Part shown: in pieces, positions 1 through 12,100 of the stretch | How positions within the stretch are numbered: position 1 is the stretch's first letter | How the letters are laid out: every line of letters starts with the position of its first letter | Source: an uncultured Pseudomonadota bacterium | GTDB taxonomy: Bacteria; Myxococcota_A; UBA9042; CAIXZC01 | Direction: 5' to 3' | Length of the DNA stretch: 12,446 nt | Assembly (NCBI GenBank): GCA_937884235.1 | Contig: CALGBT010000940.1 | Location: 1 to 12,446 of the forward strand | Made by a program: the position numbers and the translations under genes | The notes under the pieces: generated by a model | Databases searched by the model: none | The model's input: the letters and a program-made list of their open reading frames with translations, nothing else | Told to the model about the DNA's origin: nothing

Positions 1-1
1 C

Positions 2-3000
2 CTTGCCCGGCTTGCAGACGCCGCTATCACAGAAGAAGCCGTCGGCGCAATCGTTGTCGTTGCTGCACCCGTTGAGACAGGCAGTACCGATGCTGTTGCA
101 AGCGTACGGTGCGCAGGATTGGCTTCCGGCATCGACACATTCACCCGCACCATCGCAAAGGTCAGCGAGTTGCAGGGTATCGGCAGCGCAGGTTTGCGCC
201 TTGCAGATGAGCGCCGCCTCGTAGTAGGCGCACGCCCCGGCTCCGTCGCAGGTTCCGCTGAAGCCGCATGAAGCAACTCCCTCCACCGCGCAATCATCCT
301 TGACGTCGGCGCCGCCAATTTCGGCCATGCAGGCGCCGGCACCGTCGCACACCTGGCAAGCCGGGCATTCCGCCGCCGGGTCCAGCGCGGAACCGATGGG
401 AGTGCAAGTACCCTCCAGGCCCGCCGACCCACAGGAGACGCAGGTACCGTCGCAAGGCGCATCGCAGCAGTAGCCATCGACGCAGTTGCCACTGGCACAC
501 TGGCTGGCGGCTGTGCAGGTTTCGCCATCATCAAGCTTGGGAGAGCAGTCGTGGTTGGTATCGCAGTAGTTATCGTCGGTACAATCGTTGTCATCCAGAC
601 AGAAGGTCTGGCAGCCAGTGCCCAGGTCGTTACACATGTAAGGGTCACAATCTTCGCTGAGCCCGCCGACGCAGCTCCCCATACCGTCGCAGATCCATGA
701 GAGATAGAAGGTGCTGTCGACACAACTCGGCTCCTGGCAGAAATAGCCAGTGGCCCAGAAGGCGCACGCGCCGGCGCCGTCGCAGACACCGTTGAGGCCA
801 CAGGAGTCAATCTCTTCCTGGGCACACTCAGATTCCAGGTCGAGGCCCTCGGCCACATCAACGCAGTCTCCGGTGCCGTTGCAGACTCGACAGGTGCCGC
901 ACGAATCGTTGGGGTCGGTGCCGTTGGGGACGAGAGTACAGGTCCCCTCGAGGCCTGCGGAGTTGCAGGCATCGCACTCACCAAGACAGGCCTTGTCGCA
1001 GCAGTAACCATCGGCGCAGAACGACGAGATGCATTCAGGGCCCTCGTCACAGGTTTCGCCATCGTCCTTCTTGGGAACGCAGGACCCGGCGTCGCAGAAA
1101 TGGTCCGATGCGCAATGGAAGTGCTCGGTGCAATCGGTTCGACAAGCGTTGCCGTCGTCCCCACACATGTAGGGGTAGCAGGCAGAAGTGCCAGCATCGA
1201 TGCAATCGCCCAGGCCATCGCAAGTATCCTCAAGATGCAGTGTATCACCGACGCAAAGCTGCTCGTGGCAGATGGAGCCCGGCAAGTAAGTGCGGCAGAG
1301 CCCAGTCCCGTCACAAGTGCCGTCCAGGTCACATTCGGCGGCGCCCTCGTCGACACAGTCATTGCCCGGGTCGGTTCCCGTTGCGGCCGGACCACAAGCA
1401 CCGGCGCCATCGCAGGCTTCACAGAAGGGACAGTCATCGTCGGGGTCCAATCCGACCCCGACGGGACTGCAGGCTCCGAGGGAGCCGGCCACGGCACAAG
1501 ATTCACACAGCCCCTCACAGGCGGCATCGCAGCAGTAGCCGTCGACGCAAAGGTCAGAGATGCACTGGTTGCCGCCACCACAGGTTTCCCCGTTGGGTTT
1601 CTTCGGCTGGCAAGTGCTGCTGCCGTCACAATAGTGATCGGCAACGCACTCGGAATCGTCAGCGCAAGAATCGGCGCATGCAGTGCCCATGGGATTGCAG
1701 AAATATGGCGAGCAGGGCTGGCTGCCGTTGTCCTGGCAAGCGCCCACGCCATCGCAGGTATCGGCCAGTTCGACGGTGCCGTCGGCGCAACTCTGGGCAG
1801 AACAGATGGTGCCCGAGATCCAATTCCGGCAGGCGCCGGCGCCATTACAGGTGCCGTCTGTTCCACAAGTAGTCTGGATGCTTTGCGCACACTCGTCATG
1901 GGGGTCCAGGCCCGCGCTGGAGGCAGCACAGGCCCCGGCACCGTCACAACTCATGCAAAGGGCGCAATCGTTCTCGGGGTCAGTATTGCCGCCATGGGGC
2001 GAGCAGATTCCCAGGAGCCCGGGTAGGGCACAGGACTGGCAGACTCCATCGCAGCTGGAATTGCAGCAATAGCCGTCCACGCACATGGACGAGGAGCACT
2101 CGTCGTCCTCGGTGCAGGTCTCGCCGTCGCCCTTGCCTTCGATACACTCTCCGCCCTGGCACCAGGTGCCTGCGGCACACTCAGCATCGGTGATGCAAGA
2201 GCTGTAGCAGCCCCAATCGCCGTTGCAGACGTAGGGATAGCAATCGGTGGTCCCGTTGTCGTCACAGGAAGCAGCGCCATCGCAGGTGTCAGCGTTCTGC
2301 TGCGTCCCGTCGGCGCAAGACTGAGCAACGCAAATGCTCCCCGCAGAATAGAGCGAACAACTGCCGATACCGTCACACCCACCATCAAACCCGCAGGTAG
2401 CAATGTCCTGGGTTGGGCAATCATCCATGGGGTCCAGGCCGGCCAGGACATTCTTGCAACCGCCCACGCCATTGCAGAACTGGCAGGTGCCGCAGTTATC
2501 TTCGGGGTCGCTACCCGAAATGTGGTAGGTGCAGATCCCCAAGAGGCCCGGCTTGTCACAGGCCTGGCAGTCTACGTCGCAGGCGTCATTGCAGCAGACG
2601 CCGTCGACGCAGAAGCCGGTGATACAATCGGCATCATCTGTGCAAGGGTCCCCCACCGGGTCCTTGGGGACGCATTGATTGGCACCGTTGCAAACGAAGG
2701 CTGCCATGCAGTCAGAGTCGTCCACGCAAGCGGTCTGGCAAGCATCACCGGCGTCGTTGCACAGGTATGGCTGACAATCGGAGGAATCCCCGCCGATGCA
2801 AGTACCCATACCATTGCAGATGCCCTCGGAGGAGAAGACATGCCCGGTGCACTCAGCCGGCTCGCAAACGGTGAAAGCATCCCACAATGTGCAGGTGCCA
2901 AAACCGGAACAGGTACCGGTGAGCTTACAGGTGGCGGGGGCATACCCCGGGCAGTCAAAGACGGGGTCTTCACCCTCGGGCACCAGGGCACACGCGCTGT

Positions 3001-3190
3001 TGCCATCGCATACCTCACAGAGTCCACAATCGTTCTCGGGATCGGTATCAGCGGCATGGCCGGAGCATGTGCCTTCCATCCCGGCCTGACCGCAAGTCTG
3101 GCAATCCGCTTCGCAGGATGAGTCGCAGCAGAAGCCGTCGACGCAGAAATTCGAGAGACAATCAGCACCTTCGTTGCAGGCCCCACCATT
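2..3190 (-). repeat. Six tandem ~177-residue Cys-rich repeats (28 Cys each)
   Basis: Units run 3190-2657 (178 residues), 2656-2129 (176), 2128-1595 (178), 1594-1064 (177), 1063-530 (178) and 529-2 (176, cut at or within two residues of its end). Common pattern: (N/D)-G-x-x-C, C-(V/A)-D-G-(Y/F/V)-C-C, C-x-x-C, 'G-x-x-G-x-C', a D-P step, then two G-x-C-(D/N)-G-x-G-x-C-like motifs. The second half has a PY.C motif and a final DC/EC..C. I counted 28 Cys in all six. Repeats of this 'VDGYCCD' kind are familiar from long secreted proteins of Myxococcota and other former Deltaproteobacteria. The downstream end of the gene is not in the window. Confidence 0.9.
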
Positions 3191-6100
3191 GGGCAATTTG
3201 GGCTTGCATTCCTCCTCGTCGCAGCGAGCTACCGCATCGCAATCCGAGTGGGTCGTACAACTGGTCGGGCAGATGGGAGGGTTCTGGACCGCGTCGCCGT
3301 TGCATTTCATGTCCTTGTAGTAGCCACAGGTATTGGACGTGACGGCCGGGACACAGGAGGAATCGTCATCAACTACATCGCTGGCGCAAACAAACCCAGT
3401 ACAGACCGCGTTCATCTGGTGGCCCTGACACCCCGCGGGCATGTCACAATTGGATGGCTGGGAATACTCGCCGGGGCAATCCCCGGCCACTGCACAGCAA
3501 TTGCCAAAGTCACAGCAGAAGCCGTTTTGACAGTGGACGCTGATGCAATCCGAGTCCTCGTCGCAGCTGGTGCCGTTGGGCTGGTCAAGGAAGCAATCCC
3601 CATCGTCACAGTGGGCCACGGGGTCGCAATTGATGTCACCGCTGCACTCGGTGGGGCAGTCGGGAGGATTCTGCTCCGGGAAGCCGACGCAGTAAATGTC
3701 GGCAAAGAGGCCGCAGCTGTTGGCCAGCACTATCTCGGAGCAAGCAGTGTCGTCCGGGACGGAAGAGGAAACGCAGGAGTAGCTCACGCACAGGGGGTCG
3801 ACCCGATGGCCTTGACAGGTGCTGGAATCGTCACAGCTGGCAACGTCGGCGTAGTCAGCCGGACAGGCTTCTACCTCGTTGCAGCAATCGCCGGAATCGC
3901 AGCAGAATCCGTTCTGGCAATGGTCGCTCACGCAATCGCTGTTCTCGTCACAGATCTCGCCATTCTTAAGGTCGGGGAGGCAAATATCATCACAGTGGGC
4001 TTCGAGATCACAGGCGTCGTCCAGGACGCAAGAGTCCGGGCAGACGGGGACCGGCTGCGCTTCTTCTCCGCTGCAGAAGATATCCTTGTACCACCCGCAC
4101 TCACTGGCCAACACTTCCGTGGTGCATCCTGAGTCGTTGCCAAAGATGAGCTTGCTGCACATGAAGTCCCAGCATGCCTTGAGAGAGTAGTGACCCTGGC
4201 ATGACCCCGCATCGTCGCAAACGGGGGCTTCCTCGTAGGAGTCGTCGCAGCCGGAGAACTCGGTGCAACAATCGCCTTCTTTGCAGCAGATGTTGGAGTT
4301 ACAGTACCCGCTTACACAATCGGAGTTCTCGTCACACTCGCTCCCGTCGGGGAAGTCTGGCTCGCAGACATCGTCGCAGTGGGCGTCATCATCACACTCT
4401 TCATCGGCAACGCAGGAGTCGGGACACTCGGGCAGATCCTGTACCTCGTCGGCGGTGCAGATGAAATCCTTGTAGTAGCCACAGTCGTTGGCCACAAGTC
4501 CGTCGCAAGCGGAGTCGTCACCGACGGCCACCGCGGCGCATTGGAAGTCAAGACAAGCTGGCTCCTGGCGTTCGCCCTGGCAACCTTCCTGGGAGGAGCA
4601 AGCGGAGTCCTCGGCAAAGGTGGGCGGACAATTCTCGACGATGGAGCAGCAGGTGCCCTCGTCGCAACAATACCCGTTGTCGCAGTACTGGCTGATACAT
4701 TCGACGTCATCATTGCACGGGAAGCCGTTTGGCAGAGCCTCACTCACCACTACCTGAAGGTCATAGGCGCCGCTATTGCTGGAGGCACCGTCAACAAAGA
4801 GATAGTAGGTCGTGCCGGCGTCCAGGAGTGCGGAAACAGTCTCTTCGCACTCGCCGGCGGCGCATGAATCGGAGCAATCCAGAGTCGTTTGGCCACAGGT
4901 GTCGCCATCCGCATTCTTAACATAGAGGATCTGGTCAAAAGTGTTGGGTCCCAAGGCAGCCTTGAGGAAAGTGGGTTTCTCGGTGGTCAACTTGTAGACG
5001 CGGTCGCGGCCGGAGCCACCGCCGCAAGTACTGAGGTACTGCTTAGTTGCGCACAAAGTCTCGCCACTGAAGAGATAGGTCCCGTCGACGGCGGGGATTT
5101 CAATGGCATCAGTGCAGTCGTCTCCGGCATTGGAGACGGCGTCGGTGGTATCCACATAGAGGGACCAGCCATCAATGGTTCCCTCCTGGCCGGCAAACTC
5201 GTCACAGATGGTCAGAGTCCAGGTGCCGTTGGCCACACCGCCCTGGAACTGGCACATGGAGTCAGGAGTGTAGCCGAAGGACTGAGTGAAGGTGTTGTGC
5301 ATACTCTTGTTGCTGCCCCCCAGATTATTCCAGAGGGTCACGGTCGTACCATCGGGTCCAGTGAGAGTGATCTTCAGGTCACCGATGCGATAGTGGGTCG
5401 TCTCCAACTTCAGTTGCAAAGTCTCAATGAGTGACTCACCGCCGGAGATCACAATCTCCTGTTCAACGCAGCCTTCATCCGGAATCTCTTCCACCACGCC
5501 CAGGCTACCGCTGACGCAGTCATTGGCGGTGCACAGAGGAACGCAGTTACCCTTGCCCGGCCCCGCCGTACCGCCAACGCAGGCATCGTCATAGCCACAT
5601 TCGTCGTCGCCGGCATCGTAGGGGTGGTCCCCGCCACACGTATTGGCACAGTGCTGAATCTTGGTGCTGGAGTCACAAGCACCCTTGCCGTTGTTCAGTT
5701 GAACATCGCAGAGATCGATGGTGCAGGGATTATCATCGTCGCAAGTTACGACTTCGCCATCGACACATCCGCCAGCCTCTTTGTCGCAAGTCTCCTCACC
5801 GTTGCAGTAGAGGCCGTCGTTGCAATACTCGTCGAATGGCTTGTTCTCCACTAGATTCAATTCCTCGTTACAGAAATCGACTGTGCAGGCAACATAGTCA
5901 GACAACACTGGAGGCTTGCCAGAAACACAGCCCAGGTCGAGGTCACAGATCTCCAGCCCGTCGCAGAAAAGGCCGTCATCACAAGCGGACGGGTCGGGGT
6001 AGTGGACTTCGCCAATCTCGGGGTCGCACGCGTCGATGGAGCAGGGTACGCCATCGTCCGGGTCGAGGATTTCGCCAGCTTGACAACCGAGGGTCTGCGA

Positions 6101-9100
6101 GCACCACTCGGCACCATTGCAGAGGTCGCCATCATCGCAGGCGGCGTGCTCAGGCAGATGCAGAACCGTCGCCGTTGCCTCGTCACAGCTATCCACGGTA
6201 CAGGCAACAGCGTCGTCCACGGTCGGTGCCTCCCCAAGCAGGCAACCTTGAGTTAAATGGCAGGTCTCCTGACCGTTGCAGAACAGGCCGTCGTCGCAGT
6301 TGAGGTCATCGGGAACATGGATCACCAGGTCGAGGTCGTCGTCACAGTAATCCTCGGTGCAGGGGAGTCCGTCGGAGACGGCCACCGCAGGCCCGGCCAG
6401 ACAACCCAGAGTGGGGCTGCAGGTTTCGGCGCCATTGCAGTAGAAGTCATCGTCGCAGATGGAATCAATGGCGGTGTGCTTCACCAAGTCATCGTTTTCG
6501 TCGCAGAAATCGGCGGTACAAGCAACCCCATCATCGATCTCGGGGACATCCCCGGGGACGCATTCGCCGGTAAGAGCATTGCAGGTCTCGGTACCGTTGC
6601 AGAAGAGCCCATCGTCGCATCCGCCAGCGCCGCCCGAGCAACTGCCGGCGCCGTCGCAGACGTCGTCGGTGCTGCACGGGTCACCATCGTCACAAGCGGT
6701 TCCAGCCAGCAGATTCTCATTCTGGCAAGTACCAGTCGCGGGATCACAGGTCTTGGCAACGCAACCTGAGGGAGCAGGGCAACTGACCACGGTGCCGGCT
6801 TTGATCTCACACTGGCTGGCGACGCAAATCATGGTGCCGTTGCAAGCATTGCCGTCGTCCGGGCAATCACCGTCCACGACGCACTGGCAAGCGGGCACCG
6901 GGTTGACCTGGCCACCCACGCAGGTGCCATCCTGGCACTGGTCGCCGATGGTGCAGAACTCACCGTCATTGCAGAAGTCGGTGTTGAAATTGTTGATGCA
7001 GCCCAGCTCCGGGTCGCAAAGATCCGTAGTGCAGTCGTTGAGGTCGTCGCAGGTGGCGTCTTGCGGCACGTGGATTACTTCATCTGCTGCTTCATCGCAG
7101 CTATCGGCAGTGCAGACCACGTCGTCGGCCAGCGCCGGTGCGGCTCCCGCCTGACAGCCCGCCTGCCCAGTGCAATTCTCTAGGCCATTGCAGAAGATGT
7201 TGTCGTCGCAGAAAGCATGGTCGTTGAGGTGCACCACCATCTGGCCATCCTCGATACACTTGTCCACGGTGCAATCGATGCCGTCATTCAGGCCGGGAAC
7301 CGGCTTTGACGTGCAACCAAGTTGCTTGTCGCAAGACTCCTTGCCGTTGCAGAAGATTCCGTCGGCGCAGACGGAGTCGTCGGGCAGATGGATGACTTTG
7401 TCCAGCGTCTCATCGCAGGCATCGAAGGTGCATGAGACCCCGTCATTGACCTGGGGTGGGCCGCCTGACAGACAGCCCACACCAATGGCACAATACTCGG
7501 CACCGTTGCAATAGAGCCCGTCGTCGCAAAGAGCGTGGACCGCCACATGGGAGACTGCATCCGTGGCCTCGTTGCAGGTGTCCTTGGTGCAGTCCACACC
7601 GTCGTCAATATCGAGACCATCACCGGAAATGCAGCCGGCCTCATTGTCGCAAATCTCGGTGCCATTGCAGAAGAAGCCATCCTGGCAAAGGACGTGATTA
7701 GGGACGTGGGTGACGGTATCGGAGACCTCATCACAACTGTCGATGGTACAAGTGATATCGTCATTCAGGTCCAGGAGCTGCCCAGCGATGCAGCCTCCGG
7801 CCTGGACGCTGCACTGCTCCTGGCCGTTGCAGAAAAGCCCGTCATCGCAGTGAACTGAATTGGCCATATTGTACACGTCGTCGGTGTTCTCGTCGCAGAC
7901 GTCATCGGTACAATCGACGCCGTCATCGACGTCCGGCGGATCACCAGCCACGCACCCATTGACAGGGTGACAGAGCTCGGTGCCATTGCAATAGAGGCCA
8001 TCGTCACAGAGGACTGGGGCTCCCCCCAAGCACTGGCCGGCGGCGTCGCACGTGGTTCCCTGGGTGCAAGCATCGCCGTCATCACAGAGGGTCCCCACAT
8101 CCACCAACTCAAACTCACAGCTGCCGTTGGGCTGGCAGGTGTTCTTGACGCATGCGGTATCAAGGGAATCGTCGCATGGCGGCAGAGGGTTCTGGTTGAC
8201 GCAGAGGTTGTTGACACAGGCAAGGGTGCCGTCGCAAGGAGTGACATCCTCGCCCCACACCCCACAATCTTCGTTGGACTCACAGAAGCACTCCGGGTCC
8301 GGGTCACCCGCCTGACATTCGCCGTCAACGCACATATCGTTGATGGTACAGACGCCGAACTCACAGTAGTCGTCGTTGCTAGTGTGAATACAACCGGCGG
8401 CGTCGGCGGAGTCACCGGGGACACAGGCATCATCAGTGCAGAGGTTCCCATCATCGCAGATGGAATCATCAGGCAGGTTGAGCGGGGCATCCCCATCTTC
8501 GTCGCAGAGGTCCTGGGTGCAGAACCAGCCATCGTCCAGGAGAGGAGCCTCCAGCTGCTGGCACCCAGCCCATTCGAGGCAAACGCTGGTCCCGTTACAC
8601 CAGTCGCCGTCCTCGTTGCAGAGGGCATCATCCGGCACGTGCAAGATCTTGCCGGTAGCGGGGTCGCAGACGTCGATAGTACAGCCGACATTGTCGTCGA
8701 GATCCAAGGGCGGTCCCGCAACGCACCCTTCGCCAAAGACACATTCCTCAATGCCATCGCACTGGTCCCCGTTGCTGCAAAGGGCAAAGTTCGGCACGTG
8801 GGTCACAAGGTCCGTGGCTTCATCGCAAATGGTCTCCGTGCAGTCAGTACCGTCATCCAGGAAGGAGATGTCACCTGGCGTGCAGCCAGTATCAAGCTGA
8901 CAGGTCTCCGCCCCGTTGCAGAAGAGACCATCATCACAGATGACGTGGAGCGGCGTATGGAGGATGGCATCGAAGTTCTCGTTGCAGGAATCGAGGGTAC
9001 AGGCGACGCCGTCGTCGGCTGCCGGTGGGATACCGGCTACGCAACCCACATCTTTGTTGCATTTCTCGGGACCATTACAGAACAGCCCGTCACTGCAGAA

Positions 9101-12100
9101 GAAGTTGACTGGTTTGTTGGAGACCCAGTCAAGCTCCTCATCGCAGGAGTCGGCGGTGCAGTCAATGCCGTCATCGATGGTTGGCGGCGTTCCGCCCAGG
9201 CAGCCGTGGACCGAGTCACAACTTTCGACGCCATTGCAGTAGAGCCCATCGTTGCACTCCACAGCAGACTCGACACAGTTGGCAGCATTGTCGCAGGTGC
9301 CACCGGTGGTGCAAGCATCACCATCGTCACACGCCTCGCCAATGGCCAGCTGGGTGTAGGTGCAAGCGCCGGTGGCGGGGACACACGTGGCCACCAGGCA
9401 GCCGCCATTAACGTCCGGGCCGCAATCGACGGCGGTGGCCGCATCGAGAACACAGAAACCGGCCTGGCAGACAAACTCGCCGTTGCACTTGTCGCCGTCA
9501 TCGGGGCAATCGCCAACGGTGACGCAAGGACAGGTGTTGACTCCTGGAGTGCAAACGCCACCGCTGCAAAGGTCACCGGTGGTGCAGATGCTGCCATCTT
9601 CACAATCGTCCGAGTTAGGCGCGTTGACGCACCCTACCCCGGGGGCGCAGGCATCGGTGGTGCAGAGATTGTCATCGTCGCACGCACCATCATCGGCGGT
9701 ATGGGTGACCTGCGCCAGCCCCTCACTGCAGGCATCGGTGGTGCAGTCAATGCCGTCGTCCACGGTAGGTGCAGTGCCGGGCATACAGTCAAATTGGGGA
9801 TGGCAGATTTCTTTGCCATTGCAGAAGGAGCCGTCACTACAGAAGGCATCGCTGGGCTTGTTGATAAAGAGGTCATCTTCTTCGTCGCACTCGTCCACCG
9901 TGCACGCCACGCCATCGTCCCCTTGGGGAGCCAGTCCGTCCACACAGCCAACCGCGGGGTCGCAGACCTCGGCGCCGTTGCACCAAAGTCCGTCATCGCA
10001 CAGGGCATCACTGCCGACGTGGAGAATCTGGTCGACGCCCTCATCGCACGCGTCCTCGGTACAAGCGATGCCATCGTCGACGACGATGGGGGTACCAGCG
10101 ACACAGCCACTGTCCGCATCGCATGTTTCGGTGCCGTTACACCAGTGGCCATCATCGCATTTGGCATCTGAGGGCGTGTGCATGACGGTCTGCGTTTCTT
10201 CATCGCAGTAGTCGGCAGTGCAACTTACTCCATCGTTGATTTGCGGCGCTACGCCTGCCACACAACCGACAGCCGGGTCGCACGTTTCCAGGCCGTTGCA
10301 GAAGTTCCCGTCGCTACATTCGACGGGAGTATTTTCGCAGACGTTGCTGCCCCCATCCTTGGCCACGCACAGGTCTTCAGTGCACATGTTGTCATCGTCG
10401 CATTGACTTCCGCCGGTACACTCAGCCAGCTTGAGGAAGAGCACCCACTTGTCGAGGGTGCCAACATCGCCGACATTCCAATCCTGAGCTGAGAGAGTCC
10501 AGGTGCCGTTGCCATCCAGGGTGAGGAAGTTACTCAGGTCACCGGGGCCATCGACGAGATCGAAGTCGTAGACGCGGCAAAGATCGTCGGTTGCCCCACC
10601 GCTCTGGTTGTGCAGATAGACGGTCTTGGTGCCGTTGCTCAGCTTCAAGACGAGATCGCCAATGTAGGAGTGGGTTACCCAAACCTTCACGAAGGCATCC
10701 TGCACCAGGCCCCCGTCCGTGACAGTGACGGTGCTGTTGGTCCAGGTGGGCTGTCCGTCAGCGATGGCCATGGGGAATTCGTCTTCGGTGTCGTAGGGGG
10801 TAGAGGGAATCAGCGTGCAGACCTTGTTGGTGGGGTGGCAATAGTCGTAGACGCCGCAATCCTTGTGGCTCTCACAGACGGCTTCGCAGTGGAGCACCGG
10901 TTTGTGGAGGCAGGTGCCCAGGTCAGTCTCGCAGGAATCAGTGGTACAGGGGCTGCCGTCGTCGCAATCTTTGCCGACGTTCTGGCAACCGGTATCCGCA
11001 TCACAGCTATCGATGGTGCAGGGGTCCTGGTCGTCGCAGCTCTCTGCATCGTGCTTGCACCAGCCGAAGTAGCAGGAATCGCTGGTGCAAAGATCGCCGT
11101 CGCCGCACCCCACATCATCCTCGCAGGAGCTCCCCGAGGGAATGGCGTGGAGGCTCCAGTCGACCAGGGAACCGGCGTGTAGACCGGGCATCATATCCGT
11201 GACAGTCAAGGTCCAGTTGCCGTTGAGCGTCATGCCGTCATAGGCGTCGAGGGGCGGTGCGCCGGTGCCGAAGTCATAAGTTGCGCAGACGGTGGCGGCG
11301 TCATCGGCAGGGTCGGCGGCCTTGAGGACCACTGTGTACCCCCCATGGGTGAGTTCGATTTGCACATCCCCCCGGTAGGCATGGCCGATGTGGACCTTGA
11401 CGTGCAGGTCCACGACTTCCTCCCCACTGGTGACGTTGATGGTACTGGAAACAACCGTGGGGCCACCGACATCGATGGCCTGCGGGACATCTTCGGCATC
11501 GTAGCGCACCCCGGGAATGGCTTTGCAGATGCCCGCGGCGAGGACGCAGGCCTCGACGCTGGCACAATCGCAGTCGTCGTCACATTCGGTGCAATCGGGG
11601 ATCGCAGTATAATGGCACTTTGAGTCGGCCCCGCACACATCTGCCGTGCAGGGCGAGCCGTCATCGCAGAAGTCATCGTTGGCGCAAACGGGCCAGCCGT
11701 TTTCAAGGAAATCGAGATAGCGGTCGAGGAGGTTCTTGGGGGCGTCGGGGGTATTCAGGAGGGCAGCAAAGGGGACACTGGTCCCGACGGTGCGGTAGCC
11801 GAAGGTGCTGTTCTCGTAGGCCACCGCGAGGGGCCACTGGGCGTCGTCGCCATGGCGGGCAACGACCACACTGCCGACCCCTCGGTCGATGACATCCAGG
11901 AAGCTATTGAACTCGTAGTCGAAATCAAGATCATGCACCAGGCCATAACCGAAATCCTGGCCGACGAGGGGCCCTGCGGTAGTGGCTGCACCATCGCTCT
12001 TGCCGACGACCTTGAGGAGCGGCTGGAGGAGCGTCTTGGGGTCCGCGTACCAGAAGTCACCGCCTTCAACATAGAGGCGACCACCCTGCTTCAGGTAGCT

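Noticed and set aside
1100..4132. Other long plus-strand frames (1100-2026, 3248-4132)
   Set aside because: They have the same codon-aligned antisense origin: Cys codons TGC/TGT read as Ala/Thr on the other strand, giving low-complexity products.
7765..8787. A 340-codon minus-strand frame and similar ones ending at 1951, 2572, 9037, 9634 and 11755
   Set aside because: They are all in the same shifted register relative to the main frame, rich in Ala/Thr/Ser/Met, and overlap the Cys-rich frame completely. They are shadows of it.
7967..10171. A 734-codon open frame on the plus strand
   Set aside because: It is codon-aligned antisense to the real gene. Stops in it would need TTA, CTA or TCA sense codons, which are rare here. 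Its product is an Ala/Val/Ile/Gly-rich, periodic sequence with no domain-like features.
5798..10292. Regularly spaced short identical words (gccgttgca / gccattgca) about 159 bp apart, resembling a CRISPR or binding-site array
   Set aside because: Each word encodes the C-N-G of the 53-residue unit in the main frame. Spacers are coding and related to each other, so this is a protein repeat and not CRISPR or operator DNA.
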